Shown here: positions 54,038 through 63,408 of the stretch, in pieces
Layout: the number at the start of each line of letters is the position of its first letter
How positions within the stretch are numbered: the first letter of the stretch is position 1
Source of the DNA: Corydoras sp. C115
Lineage: Eukaryota > Chordata > Actinopteri > Siluriformes > Callichthyidae
Direction: 5' to 3'
DNA length: 64,000 bases
Assembly: GCA_019802505.1 (NCBI GenBank)
Contig: JAFMOC010000038.1
Location: 4,360,001-4,424,000 of the forward strand
Notes under the pieces: generated by a model
The model's database searches: none
Told to the model about the DNA's origin: nothing
The model's input: the letters and a program-made list of their open reading frames with translations, nothing else
Program-made: the position numbers and the translations under genes

Positions 54038-54293
54038 ATATGGACAATTTATTCATTCATTCATTATCTCCCGCTTTATCCTCTATTAGGGTCGCGGTGG
54101 GGTTCCCCATGCCCATCCAGGGGAGAACGTCTCGGGCGCTGGGCAGATAGACCGAGGACAGGGCGCCAATCCATCGCTGGGCATATGGGCAATTTAAAGA
54201 AGCCAATTCACCTTGAATCCATGTTTTTGGATGTGGGAGGAAACTGGAGAGCCAAGAGGAATCCGACCGGAATCAGATCGGGGTTTGCACCTG
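53885..54293 (-). mobile_element. V-SINE (host copy) with (AC)n, split by a second V-SINE
   Basis: Left part: CAGAACGTTTCAGGCATTGG, ACGGATACACCCATATAGGG, AATCCATCGCTGGGCACACA, then (AC)n (54003-54035) and ATATATGGACAATTTA. Right part from 54183: ATATGGGCAATTTAAAGAAG, CCTTGAATCCATGTTTTTGG, ATGTGGGAGGAAACTGGAGA, CAGATCGGGGTTTGCACCTG. The internal GT tract of the SINE has grown into an AC array. The tail and head extremes are eroded. Confidence 0.85.
54052..54182 (-). mobile_element. V-SINE 3' unit nested inside the host copy
   Basis: Body TTCATTCATTATCTCCCGCT to CCAATCCATCGCTGGGC (131 bp). It is flanked by 14-bp repeats ATATGGACAATTTA (54038-54051) and ATATGGGCAATTTA (54183-54196), one mismatch, both derived from the host SINE. 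It starts, in SINE sense, at GCCCAGCGATGG, the same point as the fragment at 18634. It has no head or central domain. Confidence 0.9.
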
Positions 54294-54317
54294 GCTATAA
54301 ATACTTACTCATTCTTT

Positions 54318-54626
54318 AATACATTATCATTCGCTTTATCCACTACTAGGATCGCAGGGGGGGTTCCCCATGCCCATCCAGGGGAGAACATTTCGGGCAG
54401 TGGGCATATACACCCAGTACAGAGCGCCAATCTATCACTGGGCATACATACACACACACACTTACACAGACACACACACAAACACAAACACACTCTATAT
54501 GGGGCAATTTAAAGCATTCAATTTACCTCGTATCCATGTTTTTGGATTGAGGGAGGAAACCGAAGAACCCGAAGAAAACCCATGTGGACACGGGGAAAAT
54601 GTTCTGTACGTAACTCCACCCGGATA
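54318..54626 (-). mobile_element. Headless V-SINE
   Basis: ATTATCATTCGCTTTATCCA, CCATGCCCATCCAGGGGAGA, GTGGGCATATACACCCAGTA, GCGCCAATCTATCACTGGGC, (AC)-rich, CTCTATATGGGGCAATTTAA, TCCATGTTTTTGGATTGAGG, CACGGGGAAAATGTTC, TAACTCCACCCGGAT. In SINE sense it starts ATCCGGGTGGAG, at the head/central junction as in 52865-53163 and 63409-63731. No clear TSD. Confidence 0.92.
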
Positions 54627-55309
54627 TTATATTGTACATGACCTTGTATTTACAATATTACTAGTCTAGTCTACTTACTACTCAAAGCTTGTTTTCTTGT
54701 TTGCTTTGAGCTAAGGCAGAACTGTTGTTTTTTTTTTTAATTAGTCATGGCAACTAATTATCTATAATCCATCTTAACATCTGGACTTTGAATAAATGCG
54801 TGTGTAAACTAACGATGCCTCAGGCTGACTCTCAGCACCTAATTAAATGTTCAATGCATTCAATCTCAGCCAAAATATATAAACTGGGCAGGTATATCCA
54901 CATCCCACATACACATAAGTGTTTTCATCAACAAACACCCGAAGGCAACAAATTAGAAGCTAAAAACTGTTTTACATGCATTCGGTGCACATTCAGGAAA
55001 CAATGTGACACATTTATTTGAACCTTACCTCTGGCAAAACACAAAATGGGTCTTGCCTTTGCAATTTTATACTTGCTATTGATTTAAAATGTGCGTATGG
55101 GTACAATTATTATTAATGAGTGAATTACTTCACACTTTTATGTATAATCTTTAACTCTGCATATAGACAAACAGCTTGTACATTTCCTGTCACAGTTTAC
55201 ATGTACTTTAAATGCATTCACCACATTATCTCTAAACTCTACTAGGTGTTTCAGATGTTTTTCTTACTTATTGCCTCATATGCTCTAGCACAGACTTCAG
55301 CAACTACAT

Positions 55310-55311
<2 letters not shown>
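54627..55311. other. Unique DNA, no gene seen
   Basis: A 77-codon frame at 54788-55021 has no recognisable domain. No repeat family recognised. Confidence 0.5.
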
Positions 55312-55362
<51 letters not shown>

Positions 55363-55371
55363 CATACATAC
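55312..55371. repeat. (TA)n plus (CATA)n
   Basis: About 22 TA units (55312-55355), then ACACATACATACATACATC leading into the V-SINE tail. Confidence 0.95.
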
Positions 55372-55660
55372 ATCCATCCATTATCTTCCACTTTATCCTT
55401 TACTAGGGTCGTGTTGGATTCCCCATGCCCATCCAGGGGAGAACGTTTCAGATGCTGGGCAGATTCACCCAGGACAGGGCGCCAATCTATTGCTGGACAC
55501 ATTCACTCACACAGACACACTCTATGTGGGGCAATTTGGAGAATTCAATTGACCTTGATCCACGTTTTTGGACTGTGGGAGGACACCGGAGAACCCGGAG
55601 GAAACTCACGCGGACACAGGGAGAACATGGAAACTCCACCCAGATTGGGATTCAAACCAG
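55372..55660 (-). mobile_element. V-SINE, most of the head missing
   Basis: CCATCCATTATCTTCCACTT, CCATGCCCATCCAGGGGAGA, ATTCACCCAGGACAGGGCGC, CTATGTGGGGCAATTTGGAG, TTTTTGGACTGTGGGAGGAC, GGAAACTCCACCCAGATTGG and GATTCAAACC. In SINE sense it starts at the B-box GGTTTGAATC, then runs into (GA)n on plus. Close to consensus. Confidence 0.94.
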
Positions 55661-55879
55661 AGAGAGAGAAAGAGAGAACGTTTACATAATTTTGCCACTC
55701 ACAAAAATGTAACATTTGATCATTTTCCTCAATAACCAAATGACAAGCGTTCATATTTGTTTAGATTTGTTCTCTGTATTAGGACTTATGTGAAAATCTG
55801 ATGTTTCAGGTCATATATATGCAGAATTATATTTAAAAAATGGATCAAACGGATTTACAAACTTTCAGGCACCACTGTA
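55661..55879. other. Unique DNA
   Basis: (AG)n at 55661-55677. No gene. Confidence 0.5.
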
Positions 55880-55985
55880 TGTCAAATGTCATGGTAATGG
55901 AAGCAATGGTGTGAATTTGTATGCAAACCCCCCCACACACACACTGACTTTTGCCCTCATTTATACAAAGATGTAGTTCTAATAA
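55880..55985 (+). repeat. Unclassified dispersed repeat, copy 1
   Basis: GTCAAATGTCATGGTAATGG, AAGCAATGGTGTGAATTTGT, C7 and (AC)n, TGACTTTTGCCCTCATTTAT ACAAAGATGTAG. It pairs with 58888-58990, where the same landmarks come in the same order. Confidence 0.6.
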
Positions 55986-56115
55986 GGATGGTGGATGTAT
56001 GGTTCAGAGAACTGCCACTCAAATGTTTGTGAAATATACTCAAACCACTCAACTATTATGCCACAGTCAACAAAACTGTGGTCTATTTTTATACAATTGG
56101 GTTTTATTTCTTACA
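55986..56115. other. Short unique stretch
   Basis: Nothing recognised. Confidence 0.5.
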
Positions 56116-56498
56116 TTACATTAATGGTATACCATTGTAACTTATAAAATGCTCTGTGATATATGGACACTTGCATTCACTCCACTGATGTCTGCTTGAT
56201 GTACTTGTCTGTGTGTCTGACCTGTGATGGACTGCCAAATGTTCAAATGTAGTTGGGTGTGCGATCCTGGAGTCCAATGTTCTCCATTTCTGTCTGCTCT
56301 CCAGCTCCCAAAGTCTGCTCTCCAGCATGTAGCCACTTGTGCATCATCAGGGTCACGACGAGCCTCTCATCCTCCAGCTTCCCCTCCGATGCCCTCGCAA
56401 GAACATCAGGTCCCAAGACTCCACACCCCGGCACCAAGTCCGCAAGTCACATTCTCAGACATTATGCATTCTCACTTCTCCCAGGTTTCTTCACCAAT
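56116..56498 (-). mobile_element. LTR-retrotransposon leader and start of internal region
   Basis: Directly after the LTR in minus sense comes AT, then TGGTGAAGAAACCTGGGA (56479-56496). This has the TGG start and GAAACC-GGGA body expected of a tRNA primer-binding site. Beyond it the minus strand is GC-richer than its surroundings, with frames of 64-70 codons and a local repeat (GGAGAGCAGAC at two places near 56310-56335). No gag domain is recognisable. Element truncated by about 56116. Confidence 0.6.
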
Positions 56499-56803
56499 TG
56501 TAAAGAGGTGTGATAGGAATAAGGACCTGAGACAGGATTTCATCGCAAGGAACTTTATTGTTGACATGACAAGCATAAATTTAAAAGCACTCGGCTCTTA
56601 CAGTATTATTCTCGAAAAAGTGCCGTATCCATCGTCCCACCAGCTCGTGGTCAGTCTCTCCCCCTGCGGCTTTTGATGTTCCCAGTTTTAAAGTAAAGCA
56701 CACTCATTAGGCAGAGCCGTGTCAGGTGCATTAATTAACCAGAATCAAAGTTCATTAGCAATGGCTCCGCCTTCTCCTCCCGCACTACGGCAATCCTGCC
56801 ACA
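56499..56803 (-). mobile_element. 5' LTR of an LTR retrotransposon
   Basis: In minus sense it begins TGTGGCAGGATTGCCG and ends CACACCTCTTTACA (TG...CA). AATAAAGTTCCTTGCG lies about 65 bp before the end, the usual place for the poly(A) signal before R/U5. U3-like sequence includes GGGAGGAGAAGGCGGAGCC. A primer-binding-site-like sequence follows immediately. A Ty3/gypsy-type element is likely, though BEL/Pao cannot be excluded. Flanks show no TSD because the other LTR is missing. The 150-codon plus-strand frame at 56224-56676 is antisense to this element. Confidence 0.75.
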
Positions 56804-58196
56804 GGTACCTTTCCACCTTTTACCAGCACAGGCTCCAGAACCTCCTAAATAATTAACATGATGACTTTTGGTGTGTACTTTAACCACCTGGTGTTTGGTG
56901 TATCAGTAAACCTTTGATATATAAGTCTTTAAAAGTCAATTCTATATTAGTACACTACCCATAAAGCAACCATATGGATTATAAAAAAAAGTTTTGAGTA
57001 CATAAATTGTTGCGTTTATTGCTGACCGTCTCTTTTTGACTCATCATCACACAGGCTGTGTGCCCAAAAACACCTACTTTCTTTCTCTGCACACAGACTC
57101 TCCTCCTCCCCGGTGGAGAATGATGAGCTCGACACTCTCCTTCATTACAATCCCGTCCTCAGTTGCAGTATTTTCAGCCGGTCAGCAGAAAAAACGACGG
57201 AGAAACGGTTGCGTATGTGGTCAACAAGCAGAGCCTCACAATACAACACTGCACACAGAGCACAAAGCTTTATTGTTGAAGCGTGAGTCAGACATTTTCC
57301 TCCGGCTTATCTTTTTTAGAGATCACTCATTTTTTTTTCCATCCAAAATAAACCCAGAAGTACAGAAGAAAAATGAAAACTGGTGGGAGTAGTGGTTACA
57401 ATGGTCAATGGAAATCTAAGTGGAGAGCTAAGGTCCAGCTCGCTGTCTGCTGCAGACAAAGTTTGCAGGCGATAATTGGTTTTCCTTTCAAACTACCCGA
57501 AAAGGCGTAGTCCAATTCAGAGTTTGTCAGAATGTAGTCAGTACTGGAGCATTATATGAATTCTTATTACAAAATAACATTTTGTTTTTAATTAGTTTCA
57601 TGTCATGTCATTGAAAATAAAGGAAAACCCGTAAATGGAGCAAATTTTTTCTACCCGTATGATGACAGTTGTTGTCACTGGGCCATTTTGGACTATGGCT
57701 GCCATTACCTCTGAAAATAACAGTGCACACTTCTGTCAACATCATGAGAAAAAAAACTACCAGGACAAAAAGCATTCACCCCGACCCTGGTCACATTTCA
57801 TGTATATAAAATATATATAAACATGCTTAATATTCTATAACTCAGCAATAGTATAAAGTTAGTTCCTACTGTACACAAGCAGGGATGTGGAATGGATTTA
57901 ATGCAGGAATGTGGATTTGTCATTAAATTTTAAAAGACCATTTGCCAATTGAAGATTTATCTTTACAAAGGCAGACAATCCACAGCTGCTGTGTGCACTT
58001 CTGTCTTTGTTCGTGCTTACTTCTTGCAGAAAGAATTTTTCACTTTGTGCTCAGTTCACTGAGTCATAATTTTTATGCTCAGCTCTTCTCAAGCTTTGGA
58101 GATGCTCACAGCTTTTCTTACACTTTGCACATTTTCCAACAAAAGCTGACAAATTTGATTTTCCAAAACACTGAAAGACTCTGTGGAAGTAGAACC
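56804..58196. other. Unique DNA, includes an unclassified GC-richer block
   Basis: The block 57030-57300 is richer in G+C than its flanks and carries a minus-strand AATAAAGC at about 57269. It could be a third LTR-like remnant or conserved sequence; I could not find TG...CA ends. The 118-codon plus-strand frame at 57036-57392 has no recognisable domain. Confidence 0.4.
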
Positions 58197-58246
58197 CCAC
58201 CGTAACCCTAGTAGAGAATTTGCAGAAGATAATGAATGAATGAAGG
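58197..58246 (+). mobile_element. V-SINE tail fragment
   Basis: CCCACCGTAACCCTAGTAGA, GAATTTGCAGAAGATAATGA and ATGAATGAAGG. Only the last 50 bp of a GTAGAGGATT-type copy. Confidence 0.8.
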
Positions 58247-58322
58247 GACACCAGTCATATTTCGATGATTTTCTAATTCAATGCCACAATATTGTTAAGG
58301 TGGTTATAATGTCATGACTGGT
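58247..58322. other. Short unique stretch
   Basis: Nothing recognised. Confidence 0.5.
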
Positions 58323-58436
58323 TGGTCGCTATGCATTCATTCATTATCTTTCACTTAATGCTCTACTAGGGTCATGAAGCACTAATCCAGGTGCTGGGCA
58401 GATACACACGACACAGGGCACCAATCACTGGGCACA

Positions 58437-58479
<43 letters not shown>

Positions 58480-58648
58480 ACTATATAGAGCAATTCAGAG
58501 CATTTGATATACCTTGAATCCATGATTTTGAACTGTGGGAGGAAACCCACGCAGACAGGGGGATAACATGAAAACTCCACCCAGATCGGGATTCCAACCT
58601 GACAAATTCCTAGTAAACGTGCTAATTACGAAGCCAACTGGTCACTAT
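58323..58648 (-). mobile_element. V-SINE, full length with (AC)n and target-site duplication
   Basis: TGGTCGCTAT (58323-58332) and TGGTCACTAT (58639-58648) flank the body (58333-58638). Tail GCATTCATTCATTATCTTTC, GCTCTACTAGGGTC, AGGTGCTGGGCAGATACACA, CACCAATCACTGGGCACACT, (AC)n at 58443-58472, ACTGTGGGAGGAAACCCACG, TCCACCCAGATCGGGATTCC and the head end CTAATTACGAAGCCA. The SINE's internal GT tract is expanded. Confidence 0.9.
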
Positions 58649-58653
58649 ATACA

Positions 58654-58658
<5 letters not shown>

Positions 58659-58736
<78 letters not shown>
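58659..58736. repeat. (TA)n microsatellite
   Basis: About 39 uninterrupted TA units, starting 10 bp after the SINE's TSD. Confidence 0.97.
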
Positions 58737-58739
<3 letters not shown>

Positions 58740-58887
58740 GAAACTTGCATATCACCTGAATATAACTTGACCCTGTGTCAATAACACTAACCCCTGTTGG
58801 CCACCAATCATCGGTATTGCTGCTTAAACCATATACAGGTGGTTGTTAGGAATATATACACCTCTGTAGGGTCCAAAGGGTAAGTAT
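58737..58887. other. Short unique stretch
   Basis: Nothing recognised. Confidence 0.5.
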
Positions 58888-58990
58888 GTTAAATGTGATG
58901 GTAATCGGAGCAATTTTTGTATTTGTATTAGGGAACACACCTACACACACACAAACACACACACAGACTTTTGTTCCTATTTTTAAGATA
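58888..58990 (+). repeat. Unclassified dispersed repeat, copy 2
   Basis: GTTAAATGTGATGGTAATCG, GAGCAATTTTTGTATTTGTA, (CA)n, CAGACTTTTGTTCCTATTTT and AAGATAGAAGTGC, parallel to 55880-55985. Class unknown. Confidence 0.6.
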
Positions 58991-59437
58991 GAAGTGCAAT
59001 TTGCACTTGAGTATTTTTTTAATCTAACCGTCAAACCTGCAACAGTAAGAAAATAGACAAAAGAGGCATACAATATTCTCATAACTTTTTTTATATGAAG
59101 AATTTTATGTTTTGCTTTGACCAAAATTCTTTAAGAAACAAAGCTACGAAAGAACAAGATAACGACTCTAAGAGCAGCAGCTGAGAGTTCCTCATTTTTT
59201 GTAGCCACAGAAGGAGAAGTGAGAGGATTATTAGAGAAGATAAACGATCAAAGATTTATGAAAGGCCACTGGGGACAGAGGGAATCCCACAGATCTGTTT
59301 ATAGCAAGGAGGGATCTGGCCACAGAAACTCACTCAGGGACAAAGTCATCAGTCAGCAGAACCTTCATCGCACCCGCATCCATCCTGCTGCCTCAGGAGG
59401 ATTAGGATGTTACCACACAAAGACAGACAGACACTCT

Positions 59438-59441
<4 letters not shown>
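58991..59441. other. Unique DNA, no gene seen
   Basis: A 112-codon plus-strand frame (59219-59557) runs into the AC array; its first 70 residues show no recognisable domain. The interval 59150-59420 is purine-rich, non-repetitive and could be conserved. Confidence 0.4.

Positions 59442-59508
<67 letters not shown>
59442..59508. repeat. (AC)n microsatellite
   Basis: About 33 uninterrupted AC units. Confidence 0.97.
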
Positions 59509-59717
59509 CATTCCCATAAAATATTCCTCTGTATCATCCGGTGCTCTGGTTTTCTGACAGAGAAAGGTAATAAAAGATACAGTGCATATGTAATTGTTGG
59601 AAATACTACTTAGGCTTTATGTCATTTTATTTTTAGATTTATTTTAGCAGTTAAGCTTATAGGACTTCTAGCTCGCATTAGTTATATTTATATCTCTATA
59701 TATAAAGGCGAAGGTCT

Positions 59718-59800
59718 GTATGTGTGTTTCTCTGGACACAAATAAATATTGTGACATTGCAGAGGCTCGTAGAGAAAAAGGTGCTTTACACATGATCTAA
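59718..59800 (+). mobile_element. Tc1-like fragment, second subfamily
   Basis: GTGTTTCTCTGGACACAAAT, AAATATTGTGACATTGCAGA and GGCTCGTAGAGAAAAAGGTG match the C-terminal coding part seen at 63850-63910 (CTCTGGACAAAAATAAATGC, TGTGACATTGCAGAAGCTTG). Very short. Confidence 0.6.
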
Positions 59801-60414
59801 AAAAAGTATTGGGAAAAGTGATGGGTTTTAAGTTGAGTATCAAACAAAGAAATGTAGAACAGAGGCATAGCGTTTGAGGTAGGTAATATACCATAAAGTA
59901 GTCTTCAATTAAGGGAAAAACCCAAAGTTCCCAGAGGAAAACCCACACATAAATAAGGACGGCATGCAGACTCAAAACGGACCTTATTCCCGCCCACCTA
60001 GAAACCGAACACTTCTTGAAAATGCAAAGCACTCTTGCAACAGAACTCATGTTGCTCTTACTTACTGGTGATGCCTAGCAGCTTTGGTCACTTAGCGCCC
60101 AAAAAAAACAGCAAGTGCTGGACATGGATACAGTAGCTTTGCACTATAATAATAATATATGTATGAGTGGCGCATATTGAATACGGATGTGCCCCTCAAG
60201 TAAACGGAAACATGAAGTTTGAGTAACTAAAAAGAACCCTCTTCCTCACCGCAAGTTAGCGCCAGGTTTGATTCCTGTTTTTTTTTAGAACTTTGGTTTT
60301 CTTTTCACTTTTCAATGACATGCTGCTAGGTAAGGTGGAGATATTTAATTGCCATTATGACTGTATTTTTCGCAACTGTACCTTTCCATAAATAGCCTCT
60401 TATGCTGCCCAGAC
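59801..60414. other. Unique DNA, possible V-SINE relic
   Basis: At 59927-59985 AAGTTCCCAGAGGAAAACCC and CATGCAGACTC weakly recall a minus-strand central domain. The 120-codon minus-strand frame at 59688-60050 has no recognisable domain and crosses both this relic and the Tc1 fragment. Confidence 0.45.
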
Positions 60415-60652
60415 ATCCATTCATTCATTCTTTTCTTTTTTGTAGTCGCGGGGGGGTTCCAAATGCTCAACCAGGGGAGAACATTTCACAGTGCAGAGCA
60501 GTTGCACCCAGGACAGATCAACTAGCTGTCTCTGAGCACGCACAAATACGTAAAAACACATATGATGTAGGGTCAATTTAGAGCAGTCAATTTACCTTGA
60601 GAACATGGAAACTTCACCCAGATCGGAATTTGAACCTGGATCGCCCTATCTA
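60415..60652 (-). mobile_element. V-SINE, diverged, with central deletion
   Basis: ATCCATTCATTCATTC, GTAGTCGCGGGGGGGTTCCA, ACCAGGGGAGAACATTTCAC, GTTGCACCCAGGACAGATCA, GGGTCAATTTAGAGCAGTCA, ATTTACCTTGAGAACATGGA, AACTTCACCCAGATCGGAAT. About 50 bp between ACCTTGA and GAACATGG is deleted and the head is partial. Confidence 0.88.
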
Positions 60653-61183
60653 ATCATTAATAAACATAAATAAACAAACCAAAATCAAATGCTAAATAAT
60701 TTAAATATATTCAATTATTGTCCACATATTTTGAGGCATGTATTGTGTGTGAGAATACTTAATATGCATCATCTATGTACAATCACATGTACATACATGG
60801 CTATTAATTGTATTTTTCTTGAATACATTTCAGTCAAAAACAAAGCATCAATAGCTCCATTACGGTCAGTTTACACACAGTCTGGCCTATTTGTCAGCTA
60901 CAGTGGCCATTCAGGATCCTCTATTGTTCTGGCTTTCTGCCTCCTGCAGCTAAATGTCACTAGTTTTCTGTGATTAACGACATTAATCTGGAGCGATTAG
61001 TCGCAGGAGCTTATGTTCAATTAGAGCCCATCTCACCAGAAAGCCAGCTGATGACCTGTGGGAACGTGGGTAATGAGTCGGAGTGGCAAAGATAAAGCAC
61101 AAAACCTGATATAAGTGTGAAAAAATGTCCAGAAACTTGGGCCAGCTCAGTCTAACCAAAGTAGATTTATCAAAAAGAGATAA
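60653..61183. other. Unique DNA, conserved-element candidate
   Basis: The interval 60965-61085 (TCTGGAGCGATTAGTCGCAG, TTCAATTAGAGCCCATCTCA) stands out in texture. A 94-codon frame at 60689-60973 has no recognisable domain. No gene supported. Confidence 0.4.
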
Positions 61184-61316
61184 CGTTACATTAGGTTACT
61201 TAACAAGCTCTTTTATCCAAAGTGTCTTATAAGTATACCAAACTTGATGGTTAGGTTCAGTGTGCAGGGCCAGGCATCATACAGCACCCCTGAAGAAATA
61301 CGGGTTATGGATTAAG
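61184..61316 (-). mobile_element. UnaL2-tail SINE, tail half
   Basis: TTACATTAGGTTACTTAACA, AGCTCTTTTATCCAAAGTGT, CTTATAAGTATACCAAACTT, GATGGTTAGG and CACCCCTGAAGAAATACGGG TTA. Tail plus middle of the family; the tRNA head is absent. Confidence 0.7.
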
Positions 61317-61589
61317 TTAATGTGCTTTAAAATTACTATCATTACTGTCTCCAAGAGAGTCCAGTTTTAATGACTAGTATACCATTGCACTTACACTAAC
61401 TATTCGAATGTGTTTTGAGAGGCATCATAAAGGGCAACCATGCTGTCACACTCACTGTACCTCCTGCAGCTTGCATATGGCCCAAAATCAATGGGCAGCA
61501 TGATTTCAGGGCCCCCTCACCTGGCTATTCATCAGTTTACACTTAGGATTCAACACGTCATTCTTCCGAATCTTATAGAGAAGAAAACT
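61317..61589. other. Unique DNA
   Basis: Nothing recognised with confidence. Confidence 0.5.
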
Positions 61590-61880
61590 TGAATCTCCTG
61601 ACTGGGAAACCACATGCATTCAATATTAGAAGCATTACCTCCAGTACCACTGCATTGATTACTGGAACCCCGCAGGGTTGAATTCTTGGTCCACTGCTAT
61701 TTATATTGAAGACTTATTACTGTGTCTTAAAAAATAAGGCTTTAATCACAATCTTCAGTTTATTAGTAGCAACCATCAACTAGAACAATGTGTTGGCATA
61801 AATACAATTGCAAGTAGATTAGTGGAAAAATGAACAAATTGTCTCTTAATTTGAATGAAACAACCAAGTGTTGTGACCTT
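61590..61880 (+). mobile_element. L2-clade LINE reverse-transcriptase fragment
   Basis: 61661-61705 translates as TGTPQG-stop-ILGPLLF, the reverse-transcriptase motif G(V/T)PQGS(I/V)LGPLLF with a nonsense change at the Ser. Downstream KMNKLSLNLNETTKC (about 61825-61870) resembles the W(M/L)..N.L.LN..KTE motif. The catalytic FADD region between them is not readable. A dead internal LINE fragment. Confidence 0.75.
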
Positions 61881-61881
61881 A

Positions 61882-61914
61882 GTCCCCCAGTATAGGATTA
61901 AGTGGAAGATTAAA
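61882..61914 (+). mobile_element. V-SINE tail fragment
   Basis: TTAGTCCCCCAGTATAGGAT and TAAGTGGAAGATTAAACC resemble the last 30 bp of a GGATTAAG-type copy. Short, so tentative. Confidence 0.5.
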
Positions 61915-62132
61915 CCATGAAATTAACTATAAAATGAAAACAGCAGGTCTTTAATTTGTCCTGTGGTGTAATAACTGCTAAAACATTTGTCCCTGTAGTT
62001 TACGAACTCAGCTCTTCAGTACAGTGTACTGCACTCAGTGACTGTGTTGCCCGTGTTTCCTGTCTCACACTGTGCTTTTATTTAGACTTGATATTGCACT
62101 AGTTGTTCTCCTGTTTTATTGTTTCACTATAG
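61915..62132. other. Unique DNA
   Basis: Nothing recognised. Confidence 0.5.
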
Positions 62133-62946
62133 TCCTGGAGCAGAGGTGTTGAACTCAATCACAAAGAGGGGCAAAATCATAACCTGAGACAAGTCAAGGG
62201 CCAAACAAGGTCCACATTTATAAAATGGGATAAACAGAATATTGGATAAGGTGCAAAAATACGATATCTTTAGGCCCCACAAAAGTAAACAGATACAGTT
62301 TAGTTTTTTAATTCCCAATCGTTCAACGTTTATGTGTTGAATTCATTATTGCAATTAGGAGAAAATAAAGAAATATTAAATTTATTATTGTCTGTGGCAG
62401 AAAATGTGTGTATTTGAGGGAGAAGACATAATTTTACTGATACCCAGATATGGTTAATCATGGTTTTGTAACGTGGCTATAGGTTTCTTTTTACCTCCAG
62501 CTATGTCTCACGTTCGCCAGGGTTTCCGCAGGCAGCACAGCACAGTAAGTCATGCCCTCCCTGCAAAATATAAGAATGAGCAGCGTGCTGTAAGTCGGTA
62601 TATATGTCTCTACGCTACAGATGGCCAAAACACCCCATTTTAGCTTTCGAAAGGTTTGCCACACTATTTTTTTTTTGTTATCTGATATGAGTGACGTTTA
62701 TTAAAGAAATCTGTGGAGAATGATGCTCAGATGTAGAACTCTATACTTTTAGCCTAATTTGTTTCCCTTCTAAATTAAAACAGAAACACGTCATCAAACT
62801 GGCCCATAGAGGGGAAAGGTGTTAGTCTTGCTTGCTGTTGCGGTGCATTCTGGGACTATAGTCTACAAACTGGCAGGCCAAATTTAATTGTACCTTAGAC
62901 AGGATGTGCCCTGTGGGCCTCGAGATTGACATGTATTGTCCTAGGG
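62133..62946. mobile_element. hAT-like non-autonomous DNA transposon
   Basis: Body 62141-62938 (798 bp). The left end CAGAGGTGTTGAACTCAATC is followed by AAGGGCCAAACAAGGTCC. Before the right end come TTCTGGGACTATAGTCTACA and GGCAGGCCAAATTTAATTG; the end itself is CCTCGAGATTGACATGTATTG. The ends are imperfect inverted repeats. TCCTGGAG (62133-62140) and TCCTAGGG (62939-62946) are 8-bp flanks matching at six positions, the size expected for hAT. Interior has no transposase. The pattern GTGT..AACTC...GGGCC is a common teleost family. Confidence 0.7.
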
Positions 62947-63408
62947 ATAGATTTTTTTCTATTTTATATGTTTGGCTTGTTAAACTGTATGCTTCATTCT
63001 CAGATTCAAAAGATAAGCATTACTGTAAAATATATTACAGAAAAATATATATGACAAATACATTTATAAAAGATTCTTAGAAATGTCTGCATAAATACTT
63101 TAAATGATTCTAACATTAAATGTTGCAGGGAACAAAAGCTAAATTCAAGAGTTTGAATGATGATTCCTCAGTCAAAATGTGCTCACATGCATAAATGCCA
63201 TCTGGTGTGGACCCAATTTGTCTCTAGTTCTTGCTGAGAAAGCCTTTTTCACTTTATATTATGTTGTGTTATATATATAAGAAATATATAACCATTAATT
63301 TAAGAGTGTGGCAGCATTAACAGTTTTTGTTAATTAATTTTAATATATTTTTTTTTTAGTTAATACAATATTTATTTTATTATACTGCATTAACATATTT
63401 AAAAAACT
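62947..63408. other. Unique AT-rich DNA
   Basis: Nothing recognised. Confidence 0.5.

Noticed and set aside
55246..55689. 147-codon plus-strand frame
   Set aside because: Made of (TA)n plus antisense V-SINE sequence.
56224..56676. 150-codon plus-strand frame
   Set aside because: Antisense to the LTR and leader of an LTR retrotransposon; no recognisable domain.
57036..57392. 118-codon plus-strand frame as a gene
   Set aside because: No recognisable domain; part is Lys/Asn-rich from A-tracts.
47833..59508. Regularly spaced repeats as a CRISPR array
   Set aside because: All spaced repeats are microsatellites or SINE copies of varying length and orientation, and the sequence is eukaryotic.
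59688..60050. 120-codon minus-strand frame as a gene
   Set aside because: Runs across a Tc1 fragment and a probable V-SINE relic; no recognisable domain.
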